Below, piece after piece: positions 1 to 10,300 of a stretch of DNA of 64,000 nt. A program made the position numbers and the translations under genes. The notes under the pieces were generated by a model that searched no databases, was not told the DNA's origin, and was given only the letters and a program-made list of their open reading frames with translations. This DNA comes from Branchinecta lynchi (taxonomy: Eukaryota > Arthropoda > Branchiopoda > Anostraca > Branchinectidae), in the NCBI GenBank assembly GCA_023053575.1, contig JAKZAP010000018.1:13172202-13236201 (forward strand), read 5' to 3'. Positions within the stretch are counted from its first letter, which is position 1. Each line of letters begins with the position of its first letter.

Positions 1-425
1 TCGGTATATTTGCCAGTATTCGGTAGTTATCACGAATTTGGTGAGAGAACTTACTGAAATCATTTGGTTATTTTTCGATGCCGGAACTATTCGGTATATT
101 TATGGAGATTCCGTAGTTACACAGAACCCCGAATAAGCTATTGGTTCAAAATTATTCGGTATCATGATTAGGATTCGGTAACTTATTCAGTATAATTTCC
201 AGGATTAGGAAGTTAACCACTAATACCGACTTTGTTCCAGTTTCGACAAAAGTATACCGAATATGAATATTGTTCGGTAATCTTTCGATACCAAACAATT
301 CGGTATAATAACCGGGATACGCTAGTTATACAGAATCCCGAACATGCTATCGGCCTAACTTATTCGGTATAATAAGTGGAATTCGGTAATTTATTCGTTA
401 TAATTGCCAGGAATTGGAAGTTACC
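1..425. repeat. Tandem repeat, period about 200 bp
   Basis: The stretch is built from TTCGGTATAAT-like blocks. The segment beginning near 78 (GATGCCGGAACTATTCGG) recurs near 278 (GATACCAAACAATTCGG), and the segment near 187 (GTATAATTTCCAGGATTAGG) recurs near 394 (TATAATTGCCAGGAATTGG). This gives about two diverged copies of a roughly 200-bp unit. No coding potential is seen. It may be the end of a larger foldback or satellite array cut by the window edge. Confidence 0.6.
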
Positions 426-584
426 ACGAACCTCGAAACTCAGAAGAGGTCGAGTGAAGCACTGGTCGCAGACAAAAGGGATGATCTATGATATCATCGA
501 TAGTACTTACTTTTATTTTGGATTCCAAAAACAATATCTATTCATACATATTTCGAAAATCCCGCCTGCAGCACTTTTCGTAAT

Positions 585-1101
585 ATTCTCTATTTTGTGT
601 AACGTCGCGTCATTTGACGCCAGTTTTAGGATTGAGATTTCGAACATTAAAAGCTAGAATTTGGATGGAAATTAAGATTAAAATTAAAAGCCAACAAAAA
701 TTTCGCCTGCGGCGCTCACTTTATCTGATTATGGGTAGTATATTGGCTAGACTACAGTAACTGCTGCTGCCGGAACGTCGCTCCATCCGCTTTCGGGAAC
801 TTCTTGGAGTTTCGGTGTTTAATCAACGGTAAATGATAAAATTCTCTATTTTGTGTAACGTCGCGTCATTTCAAGCCAGTTTTAGGATTGAGATTTCGAA
901 ACATTAAAAGCTAGAATTTGGATGGAAATTAAGATTAAAATTAAAAGCCAAACAAAATTTCGCCTGCGGCGCTCACTTTATCGGATTATGGGTAGTATAT
1001 TGGATAGACTACAGTTACTGCTGCTGCCGGAACGTCGCTCCATCCGCTTTCGGGAACTTCTTGGAGTTTCGGTGTTTAATCAACGGTAAATGATAAAATT
1101 G
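585..1101. repeat. 256-bp near-identical tandem duplication
   Basis: The sequence starting ATTCTCTATTTTGTGTAACG at 585 starts again at 841 and runs in parallel, with only a few mismatches, to about 1101. The unit contains the small hairpin motif CGCCTGCGGCG, which also occurs on its own at about 1157 and in a variant form near 553. No reading frame is conserved across the two copies. Confidence 0.85.
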
Positions 1102-1635
1102 TAAGGGAAGCCGTTAGTTTTAGCCTACAGCAAAAAAAAATGATTTGGAAAATTTTCGCCTGCGGCGTTCGATTTCTATTGGCTATAAGAGGTAGAAGCT
1201 GTTACTGCAATCAAGTCCGGCAGTATATTCTCCATGTGGCCTTCGCCAGAGCGCTGCCTAATAGTTGGCTTATCGTCTTTCATGGTGCCCTTTATTGTTA
1301 CTCTTCCTACGTAATCGTCTCTGTTCCATAATTTAAAGCTCAAATTCTTAGTCCTAGGATTCGGTAAAATTTTTGAAAGATTCGGTAAAATTTTTGCTCT
1401 GCACCCCCCCACCGAAAATGCACTTGCGACGCCCCTGACTACTACATAAAATTGGACCAGTCTGAGGCGCATTAAATTATAATATTCTTTGCTATTACAT
1501 AGTATTACATGCAACATTTTCGTACTACTACGCAGGATACAAACTTTTCATCGGGTAAAACTCCTTTTATCTATACAAGAAATTCATAGCCTATATCTGA
1601 TTGTGTGTCACCGTTTCATTTGAACTTTTCTTTAG
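1102..1635. other. Intronic or intergenic sequence, no gene seen
   Basis: This stretch holds a third short copy of the CGCCTGCGGCG hairpin motif near 1157 and a C-rich run near 1404. I see no coding exon or RNA gene. It is presumably part of the intron before the first visible exon of the hydrolase gene. Confidence 0.4.
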
Positions 1636-2596
1636 ACTCTGCAGAGGCTCCGAATGGCTGTGTTCCCGAAGGCTTGGGTGATTTCAGATTTTTCGACGCC
1701 ATGTCTGGACCAGTCTGGATGGTGAACACGACGGGATACGGACACGTAGATTTCATGGACCAGGAGGTCGTCGATTCCGTAGCGGTAGGTGCATCTCGGT
1801 CCTATATATTTACAATGCAGAGGACATTTCAAGCTATGCCCGAACTCCGAGCACCACGTTTCTTCGTATCTTTACGCATTTCAGCCAAATCTTGAGCAAC
1901 ATTTCTCTCGAATTTGTTCTACCCGGCCGAATTGTAATGAAGTACGGTTTATGCATTGTTACGCGCAATCGGCCAATTACGTTAAATTACCTTAAATCGC
2001 ACTTCCAGGAGATACGGTAGTGTGATCCTCCTGTGGAGTCTCTCGCTGGTTGGCGGCTTGATTGTTAGATTATTGTTGTTACGTCGGCTCACTGGCACTC
2101 CAGTGTAGCCGATATTCCTTGGTTGGTGCTTGGTAGATGTTGTTGTCACATCAGCTCACTGGCATCCCAGTGCAGCCGACATTCAATGGGAGGGAAGCTT
2201 GGAGAAATATGTAGCTCCTGAAGACATCGGCAAAGGTACTCAGCCAAACGCCACTCTGGTACGTAACGCATACAGAGAAAGATGTTAGGATCGTTGACGT
2301 TTTCGGTGTGTTTTTCCAAGCTACTTATTTTAATAAGGGACCCTTTGCACTATCTTTACAGAACTCTGCTATCTGCTACTCTGACCAGACCACGGATAAG
2401 CAGGCCTACCGGGAATTTGTTGCTGGATCCTCCGTCTCTTTCATCAGAGGTGAGCAGATATTTTATGGAACATTTTTTTTGCAAAATTCTAAGCCCAAAA
2501 TTAACTGACCGTAACGCAAGTAAGAAAGTAGATTGTTTCTTAAATTATTTCCCAGGCTTTGGAATTTCCAAATTTCCAGTCCAAGAGCTTCTGTGA
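1636..2596 (+). CDS. Chlorophyllase-like alpha/beta hydrolase, last three exons (5' part outside window)
   Basis: Three exons join in phase: 1636-1784 (after TTTCTTTAG, donor GTAGGT), 2362-2449 (after CTTTACAG, donor GTGAGC) and 2556-2596 (after TTTCCCAG, stop TGA at 2594-2596). Exon one starts with two bases finishing a codon and ends in phase 0; exon two ends in phase 1 and exon three supplies the last two bases. The product ends at ...SFIRGFGISKFPVQELL. Features seen are a Cys-containing loop with Phe-Phe, then GYGHVDFMD, whose His fits the catalytic His of the hydrolase triad, then YREFVAGSSVSFI. This order (C-P, F-F, YGHMDxLD, RxFVGGxVVAFL) is that of the C-terminus of chlorophyllase-family hydrolases, which cleave ester side chains. 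The nucleophile elbow would lie upstream and is not visible. Substrate in an animal is unknown. A generic esterase of the same fold is the main alternative. Confidence 0.65.
2050..2200. repeat. Short tandem duplication inside hydrolase intron
   Basis: Two adjacent copies of a TGTTGTYACRTCRGCTCACT-type block occur near 2077 and 2136. Each is followed by an inverted partner (AGTGYAGCCGAYATTC), so each copy can form a small stem-loop. The block lies in the intron between the first two visible hydrolase exons. Confidence 0.5.
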
Positions 2597-3345
2597 ATGG
2601 GTTTAGAGCAGAACGATCTGGCAATACCGTAGGTGAGCCTCGCTACATGGAGATGGTTTTCGTTACTCTGAAATACTCTACAAACCTGTTCGAATTGTCA
2701 TACCAGTAATTCTACTTTTTGGGATACCAAGAATCTTTGTGTAGCCAACCTAGCGAAAGAGCCGGAAGCGTCACCACAGCTGTCCCCAACGAACGCCGTT
2801 ATTGGTTGACACATGATTTGAGCCACCGTTCGAGCGACGTTTCTCGTTTTTCCAAAGTTCACTGGCGTGTTTATACTTAGTCATATAGGGCATAGCACTA
2901 GGGTCGCTGTGAATACCTTTCCTAGTTACGACTTGGACAGGAGCTCAGGGTCGAGTGGTCGGGGGCATACCTGCCAGGTTTTCCCGCACCTTCATCACTT
3001 CTATACGGAAAAGTTGTGATTTATTCAACTTGATGGTGTAAAAGACAGGCTAGATGTGCGGGATCGAGCTACCGCACAGTCCAGCCGATCCTTCCATATT
3101 TCAACGTTAACTAGACCTACGTTGCCTGGACGCAACGTGAAGTGTTGCAGCAACCTTTGTTCGGCTTCGCCGACTAAAGTGTTGCGAGAACGACACTTTG
3201 GTTGTGTTTCTTCGCTAACGGTTAAATGCTGAATTTGTCAACCCATCGAGGTTTTCAAAATAGTATGTTCCAGTCCATGAAGAATATCTTTCTTCACATG
3301 GTTATCCTCAGCGTTGAAGAAAAAAACAACAGAATATCGGAAGTA
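2597..3345. other. Downstream flank of hydrolase gene, nothing recognised
   Basis: This should contain the 3' UTR of the hydrolase gene, but I see no canonical AATAAA. No ORF of note, RNA gene or recognisable element was found. Confidence 0.4.
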
Positions 3346-3349
3346 GGGA

Positions 3350-4560
3350 CTAAATTGACTTTGCAGCCAGTTGAGCTTTATCCTTTTCAATCGCAGACAC
3401 CGTGACTTGTGGAAACTTGGAAAACTATCTTATATAACCTTAGTTGGTATTATAAGGCTATCCATAGCTTTTTAGTTAAAAATACCATAGATGTCACTCT
3501 ACTAATTATTGCGAAACATATCGCTGTTTTACATTATCATTTGTATCCGTGGCGTTAACACTTAATTCTAGGTTACAGTGAAAGACCATCACCATAGACC
3601 ATTCTAGTATCTTATGAAAATGACAATGCTTTTGCAACCGATTCTTGAACGACATGAACCAAACTTTTCTTATCATAAAAAAAAACCGGAAACAAAATAG
3701 GCACACTTACTAGGAAAAGTCGGAAGACCCTCGTCACCGAAGATGATTATGGAGTAATCGCCGATTGTTAGTTACAAGTCCCTGACTTTTCTCACAGTTG
3801 GGTTCCGCCTATTCTTTGTTTGAGTGTGTGTCGCACACCCAGTTGAACTTTATCCTTTTCTATCGTAGACATCGTGACTAGTAAAAACTTGGAAATTATC
3901 TTATATAATCTAGTTCGTATTATAGCTATCCGTAACTTTTCAGGATCGAAATACCATAGATGCCACGCTGCTAATTATTTCGAAACTATGTCGTTGTTTT
4001 ACATTATCGTTTGTATCTATTGCGTTAACACGATCGGAAACCTCTCACCGCCGAAGATGATTATGGTATAACAGCCGATTGTTACTTACAAGTCTGTCCC
4101 TGACATGTCTGACAATTGGGTTCCACCTATTCTTTGTTCGAGTGTGTACCCTTCCACTAAAGTTAACAACCCCTCAAAGACTTAACTCCATGTTACAGTG
4201 ATAGACCAAGGAGACTAGTTTTGTCACCCTCTGATTTGTACAGATACAAAAAATGTACATTAATTTTCACAAATTTATAGCCCCTCATGAACTAGCAACC
4301 GATTCTTACTTACAAGCCCGTCTCCCCGTGACAGACATGGTACCAAATTGTTCTCACGATCAAATACACAAGAAAGAAATCATAGGATTAAAAGGTACAC
4401 CAAGTAACAACTTTGCTAAATGATTATGGTATAACAGCCGATTGTTGCTTACAAGTACCCTATATGTCTAACAATTGGGATTGGCCTATTTTTGGTTTCA
4501 GTGTGTACCTCACTACTGAAGTTGTCAACCCCTCGAAAGTTTCGAGCTGTTGTATCTCAT
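3350..4560. repeat. Diverged long-period tandem repeats
   Basis: A block starting CAGTTGAGCTTTATCCTTTT near 3370 recurs at 3840 with about 80 percent similarity over some 230 bp. A second block, GATTATGGTATAACAGCCGA and what follows, occurs near 3743, 4058 and 4424. The copies alternate, giving a compound array of periods near 320-475 bp. No reading frame is conserved. Confidence 0.65.
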
Positions 4561-4646
4561 GAAGGAATTTTTGTACCAAAAAACAAATTACATATACTCT
4601 GATCAGCTCATCAAGATCTATCGAATGCCGTTGGAAAAAAATCTAT

Positions 4647-5045
4647 AGGCGTATTCCCGCCTTTCCCCGAGGACTCCTCGGGGAACGGCGAGAATAGAGG
4701 GAGTCACTCCGCGTGGACTCCGCCTACAGAAACAGCGAGAACACGGGGAATGCTTCCAAAACAGATTTTGTTCGAACACAAAAAGTTGACGAAATTAGTC
4801 TGGATCCACTTTATTTTTGGTTTTGTTTATTCTGATTGTTTTCAGTTATTTTACATTGCACCAACACCATCAAAAGTTGATTCCCCTCCGAATCTGAAAG
4901 GGAGTCCTTTTTGATGATGGTGATGATAATCGGAGCATTCCCCGTCCGTGGAGACTCGCGAGAATACGGGGAGTGAGTCCCCGGGACAAACAAAAACGCG
5001 GGGACTCCTCAAGTGGAGTCCTCGAGGAACGGCGAGAATACGCCT
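4647..5045. mobile_element. 399-bp MITE with long terminal inverted repeats
   Basis: The left end AGGCGTATTCCCGCC is matched in inverse at the right end by GGCGAGAATACGCCT. The inverted match continues inward through the CCCCGAGGACTCC / GGAGTCCTCGAGG blocks. Further GGAGT/ACTCC hairpins occur inside. The target duplication is unclear (perhaps TA or TAT), so the superfamily is not assigned. There is no coding capacity. Confidence 0.7.
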
Positions 5046-6360
5046 TATGTGGTTTAGTTCAAAAGTTGACTTTATTGCCGTAGGCCAACTTTCTAATATC
5101 ACCACTTAGAAAGGAGTAAAGGATAAGCTCTAATTTCTTTAGCAGTGAGAGCACTTGTAAGGCTTAAGAGGCTCATCTGATATTATTTCTCTTCCTCACT
5201 CCCAAGTGTAAGAAATGGAATGATAAACTCAGCTGAAATCACGAACAGAAATGGGTAGAAACAATAGATGGCAGCACTTTCGGACCCGTGGAAAGTGACA
5301 CTTTTTTGATTCTGTAAATTTTCTTTATCACTCAAAGGAGATATATTGGCTGTGGGGCCAGGGAACTGCCGCACATATTTCGCACTTAAAGGTTTGAGTC
5401 CATCTTCAGCTTAAAATTGGTGCCTGCCTGCTTGCCTGCTAGAATGGAGCTTTCCACTCGAAAGCAGAAAAATGTTTTGATGAAACGAAAGCTTGGCTGC
5501 ATAACTTCAGACAGTCCTTTCTGACATAGGCTATACAACTCCACTTCACTTCACCCACAGTAGGCTCTGGCTCAATTACAAGCAAAAAACATCCTTTTTG
5601 GCCCCAGGCAAGAGTTCTACGGAGCTTTCCGAAATGGAATGTCATATTCATCAGTCCGGCCTAAGGTCCACACTTTCCGTAAAAACCGCATACGTTAGAC
5701 CCTTACCGTCTTCTAGTTATAAGACGAAATCGAGCGACTAGAAAAAAAAAAAAAAACACGACAAAACCAAAGTGTTACTCTCGCAACACAATGACAGCTA
5801 ATTTTGCTAGTCTTCAACAATTCCTAGATGAATCCCCTTCGGATTTCAAACATCTCTTGCATCCAAATCCCAACTGTCAACCACTCTCTCTTTTCTCTAA
5901 CATTTGCGTATTTTGTATGTCTCTCGCTTGAATGGGTTACCTCTATGGCACCTTCCAGACTTCCGCAGTCTTGGGGCTTCCGACAGCCCGGACTTACAGG
6001 CGTTTTTGGCCTGGCTTCACCGTCCAAGGTCGTCTCGAACGAAAACAGCTGTCTGGAATCCGGAAGGTTAAGCTTGGCTTTAAGTGCAGAAAATCCGGCC
6101 GGAAAATCCTGACTATGTTCTCAGTATCACGAGTCAGGCGTATTGGGTTCGCCTAAGAATCACTCTGGTCTGCATCACTGTGATTAGTCTAAATGTTGAT
6201 TCTCAACAGAATCCGTCTTGAGGCTCACTTCGTTGTCAATTCCTGATCCGAGTTCTGAGTTCCGACCAGTTAGATTTTCCCCCCGAAATTTCGGATCAAA
6301 ATCGGGTCTGACAGTTTCTCTCTGAATACACAATTTGACAGAAATTTTTATATTAGAAGT
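5046..6360. other. Intergenic sequence, nothing recognised
   Basis: A poly-A stretch lies at about 5741-5756. The open frames near 5830-6150 occur on both strands over the same DNA and show no domain or exon signals. I see no host exon or RNA gene here. Confidence 0.4.
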
Positions 6361-6525
6361 AGTGAACTGAAAGACAAAAATGCTCGTCAGCCGGGATTTG
6401 AACCCAGGACTTCATACCACATACCATTTGAGCTACCGAGGGGCTTGTGAACAGAGTTCACAAACCCCTACAATAGTCTGGCAGAAGCCGGCCGTAGGAG
6501 CATTGATCCCACCCGAAAGCAAATT
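6361..6525 (-). mobile_element. tRNA-derived SINE, copy 1
   Basis: Read on the minus strand it contains an A-box-like TAGCTCAAATGG and a B box GGTTCAAATCC, as in a tRNA. It is preceded by a non-tRNA block (GGCCGGCTTCTGCCAGACTA) that is shared with copy 2 at 23594-23767. Sharing both the tRNA-like part and the unrelated upstream part shows a dispersed family, not a tRNA gene. The anticodon arm is degraded in this copy. Confidence 0.75.
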
Positions 6526-6700
6526 CATCTAACCAGTTCACAATGTGAACTGTGGCATGGGGATGTGAAAACTTCACATCCTCATGTCACGGAAATTAAT
6601 AATAATACATAATCGCTTATGTGAAGTGCCATCTATAAATTTCCCACAGAGAAGGCGAGGAAAACAGAAAATCCTGTTGTTGCTGTTAGGGTACATAACG

Positions 6701-6705
6701 GTTAT
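6701..6705. repeat. Target site duplication GTTAT, left
   Basis: GTTAT directly precedes the left LTR and is repeated directly after the right LTR at 12321-12325. This marks a single insertion event of the LTR element. Confidence 0.9.
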
Positions 6706-6838
6706 TGTGAAGGCGTGACCTACGTAACTGATAATAGTCTCCTCGGAAGTTGGTTTATTAACTGTCTTGACAACAATATGAATGGTAAATATATACACGA
6801 CGATGAATGGCACTGGAAATAACTGACGTACCGTCACA
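6706..6838 (-). repeat. 3' LTR of Gmr1-like element (133 bp)
   Basis: It begins TGTGA and ends TCACA and is identical, as far as I can read, to 12188-12320. On the coding (minus) strand it carries TATATATTTA and an AATAAA (in GTTAATAAACC). At 133 bp it is very short for a Ty3/Gypsy LTR. Confidence 0.95.
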
Positions 6839-7246
6839 CTACCCCCCCCTTACATTGTCCCCCCCGGACACACGATTGCACCAATAAATTTACATCCCCT
6901 TGCAGTCCCGGCCAGTAGAAGTGCCTTCGTAGACGACAGACCGTGACTGTTTCGGTTGCGTGAGGGGCGTCCCCGCTGCGTGGACTCCGATGAGCATGGT
7001 GTATCAGAGCCGCCCGGAAACTCGCCGGAACCATCAACAGCAGCTCGGTGGCCTTCCAGTACCGGAACATGTATTCTCCCTTCCGAATGAAGACGACTGG
7101 GTCCGTTGGTCTCCTGCCGTAGTTTGCTGCTATTCCTAATAGCTGTCTGTCTTTCTTCGCCTCTATGACGTATGCTCCTTCGCCGACGCCAGCTTGGTTC
7201 TCAAAGAACTCTATGGCGCTTTCCGCTCTTATATCCTCGTCGTGAC
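6834..7246 (-). CDS. Second, degenerate integrase zinc-finger region downstream of RNase H
   Basis: After the pol stop codon, a different minus-strand frame is open for about 137 codons and ends with TGA inside the LTR. Its second half reads ELLLMVPASFRAALIHHAHR, then LRRHFYWPGLQGDV and a Cys-containing end. That is the typical linker plus HHCC N-terminal domain of a Ty3/Gypsy integrase. The second His is replaced (SGD instead of GH), and the Cys pair is spaced as C-x5-C rather than C-x2-C, so zinc binding is doubtful. The intact integrase is upstream in the main ORF. This copy sits where integrase lies in ordinary Ty3/Gypsy elements. It could be translated by splicing (candidate intron 7247-7302) or frameshifting, or be a non-coding relic that overlaps the polypurine tract. 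Confidence 0.7.
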
Positions 7247-7302
7247 CTGAAATTTATTGACATTTTTACACTATTTACAGCGGGACTTTCTTCAGGTTCC
7301 AC
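7247..7302 (-). other. Candidate 56-nt intron joining pol to the integrase-like tail
   Basis: On the minus strand, a GT within the last Arg codon (TCGC/GTGGAA) and the acceptor ATAAATTTCAG/GTCACG bound 56 nt that contain the pol stop codon. Removing them restores the same Arg codon and continues in frame into the downstream tail. The donor is weak and no strong branch site is seen, so this is a proposal only. Confidence 0.3.
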
Positions 7303-10300
7303 GCGACAGGCTGTCGGCATTACCGTTTGCGGTCCCGGGTCTTACGACATACTTGATTCGAAAGTTCTGTAAGATCATGCTCCACCGCATGAGTCTAGTA
7401 TTCGTGTTCTTCATTTTTTCTAAGTACTTAAGTGGGGCATGGTCTGTCTGTACTTCAATTTCGCGGCCCTCTATGTAGTAGTATAGCTTTTGTACGGCCC
7501 AAACAATGGCTAAGGCCTCCCTGTCAATCGCTGAATATCCCTTTTCGGCTTGCGTTAGGCTACGGCTTAGGTACGCGAATGGATGTTCCCCATCTTCGAA
7601 AACTTGGGATGCTACCACGCCAATGCCCTCTTGTGACGCATCTGTCTGCACGATAATACCGCGCGAAAAGTCGGGGCACCTCATGACACGGTCACTAGTC
7701 AAAAATCCCTTGAGGCTATCAAAAGCCTTCTGGCAGTTACTATCCCAGACAACTATGGTCGGTCGATCCTTTAATGTCAAGTTAACGAGAGGTCTAGCCA
7801 GCTTTGCTCTATTTGGGATGAAGGCTTGGTAATAGCTAACAAGCCCTAGGAAGGCTTTAACGTCCTTCTTGTTCTTTGGGATCGGAAAATCTGTTACTGC
7901 TTGAGCTTTTTCTACTGTCACTTGGACTTTCCCGCTCCCCACAACAAACCCGAGATATTCGATCTGATGAAAGCCTACTTCGCACTTCTTTGGATTTGCT
8001 TTCAAACCGGATTTTCGAAATCTCGTCAATACATCTTTAACTTCAATCAGGTGGCGCGACCAGCCTGCACTATAGTTGATAACATCATCATAGTATGCCC
8101 CTGCGTAATTACCTGCCCCCTCGAGGACCTCGTCCATTAATCTTTGAAATGTTGCTCCCGCATCCCTCAAACCGAATGGCATGCGCAGAAACTCAAACAG
8201 CCCGTAGAAACAGACAAAAGCTGTCTTTTCTATGCTTTCTTTTTCCATCTCGACTTGGAAATAGCCTTTTACCAGATCGAATTTGCTCAAAAACTTAGCG
8301 TTCCCAACCTTACACGTCAGCTCATCTATGCGGGGCATAGGGTAAGGGTCCGGAGACTCGGTGACCGCATTAAGGGCACGGTAGTCGCAGCAAATGCGCA
8401 GAGATTTATCGCGTTTTTCTACTAAGACGAGGGGTGCTGCCCACTTGCTCCTAGACGGACGTATTATCCCTGCCTCCAGCATTCGCTGTATTTCTTGTGC
8501 TACCGCGGCCTGTCGACTTTGAGGAATTCGATACGCAGCTTTTTTGACAGGATTTGCGTCGCCGGTTTCAATTTTGTGTTTTACAATGCTTGTCCGCCCC
8601 GGGACTTCACTAAAAACGTCATCAAACTCATGTAAAAGGTCGCACATTTCTTTTTTCTGTACCTCAGTTAATTCTGGGTTGACTTTTACTTTTTTCCACT
8701 CTTCGCTTCCGGTCTTTTCGAAAGTTGCTATTCTGACCTGAGGGCTTCTGTCAAAATCTTGCTCTCGATCGACAGGTAGCACAGTTGAACACAGCGAGTA
8801 CTTGGGTGGGTGATACTTGCGCAACAAGTTTGCGTGAAGGACCTTAGGCTTTTTCCGCCCCAAATACCCGGAAACAAGAAAATTTGACTCACCGATTCTC
8901 TTGACGACCTCTACAGGCCCCTGCCATCGCCTCTGTAGCTTCGAGTCGCCGCTCTCCAAAAGGACTAATGCTTGGTCGCCAGGATGCAGGTCCTTTGTCT
9001 TTCCAACATGACTGTCGTACCTATCCTTTTGGCCTGCTTTCGCCCGAGCGTCCTTCCACTCCGTCATATTCCTGATTTTCTCCAGCCGGTTTCTTAGCTG
9101 GAAGACAGAAATGTTTGCTTTAGAACCTAGACAATTTCCTTTTAGCTCTGACTCTAAGTCGCAATTCAATGATTGGAGAAGGCGCTCTTTATAAACGTCA
9201 AGTGGACCTCTAGGGTTCTCACCATAGAGTGCCTCAAAAGGAGTAGCTCCGATTGACTCGTTCACGGACTCTCTAAACGCAAATAAGACTTGATTCAACA
9301 TTTGATCCCATTTTCTCGGCTGGTCTAGAACCAGTTTCCTTAGCATTCGCACAATCGTTCCATTTGCCCTTTCTGCTAGTCCGTCTGACATTGCGTGGTA
9401 GACCGACGTTCTTGTTTGCTTTACCCCTCTTTCTTTTAAAAATTCCTGTAAATTCCTAGAAATCAAATTCGGACCTTGGTCATTCACTAGGAATTTTGGG
9501 TGTCCGTGTCTTGCGAAATAGTCAGTAAGTACTTCGATCACTTTCTCGGTTTTACTAGATCTAAGGGCAAAAGCTTCGGGCCATCTAGTGTAATAGTCAA
9601 CTATTACAAGGAGCCACTTATTTCCCTTTGAGCTATTCGTTAGTGGACCGACAAAATCCATACCGATGCGTTCGAACGGCTTACTGACTGGTTCGTAGGA
9701 CCCTAATGGCACCTTGTCACGTTGGGTAGCGCGAGCCACTAACTGGCATTCGTGACAAGACTTGCAGTACTGTGCCACATCTCGGTGGATCCCTGGCCAA
9801 TAAAAGTGCCGTAGAATTTTCTCGGACGTCTTATTTTTCCCTAAATGTCCTCCCAGCGGGGTACCGTGTGCGATCCGCAGTACTTCTTGACGCTTTCCCT
9901 TTGGTAGAACTAACTGGTATTTTTCAGGAGCTTCTGACGTCTTTCTTACGATACGAAAAAGGATACTGTCTTTCAAAACAAAACATACCTCTTGGTTCTC
10001 TGCTTCGAGAAGTTTTAGCTTCTCAAAAGGAGATCGCAGCGACGGATCTGCACGCTGCTCCGTTGCCAAATCCTCCTGATTTTTTGCTACTGTGGTTGCT
10101 ACCGCAGTCGAAAAAGTCGCTTTCTCCGCCCTCTTTTCTGCTTTTGGCTTCGGGCTTGTCTTTCTCGGTGCTACAAAAACTTCGTCGTCGAAGACGAAAT
10201 CCGACACGAAACCGGAAATGACTGGCGATTTGGCCTCCACATCCGAAGAAGTGTCACTTGTAGACAGGATTCCTGGAATTAGACCGAAAATGTAACAGTC

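Noticed and set aside
9772..10221. 149-codon plus-strand ORF and other plus-strand ORFs between 7.1 and 11.3 kb
   Set aside because: They are antisense shadows of the intact gag-pol frame.
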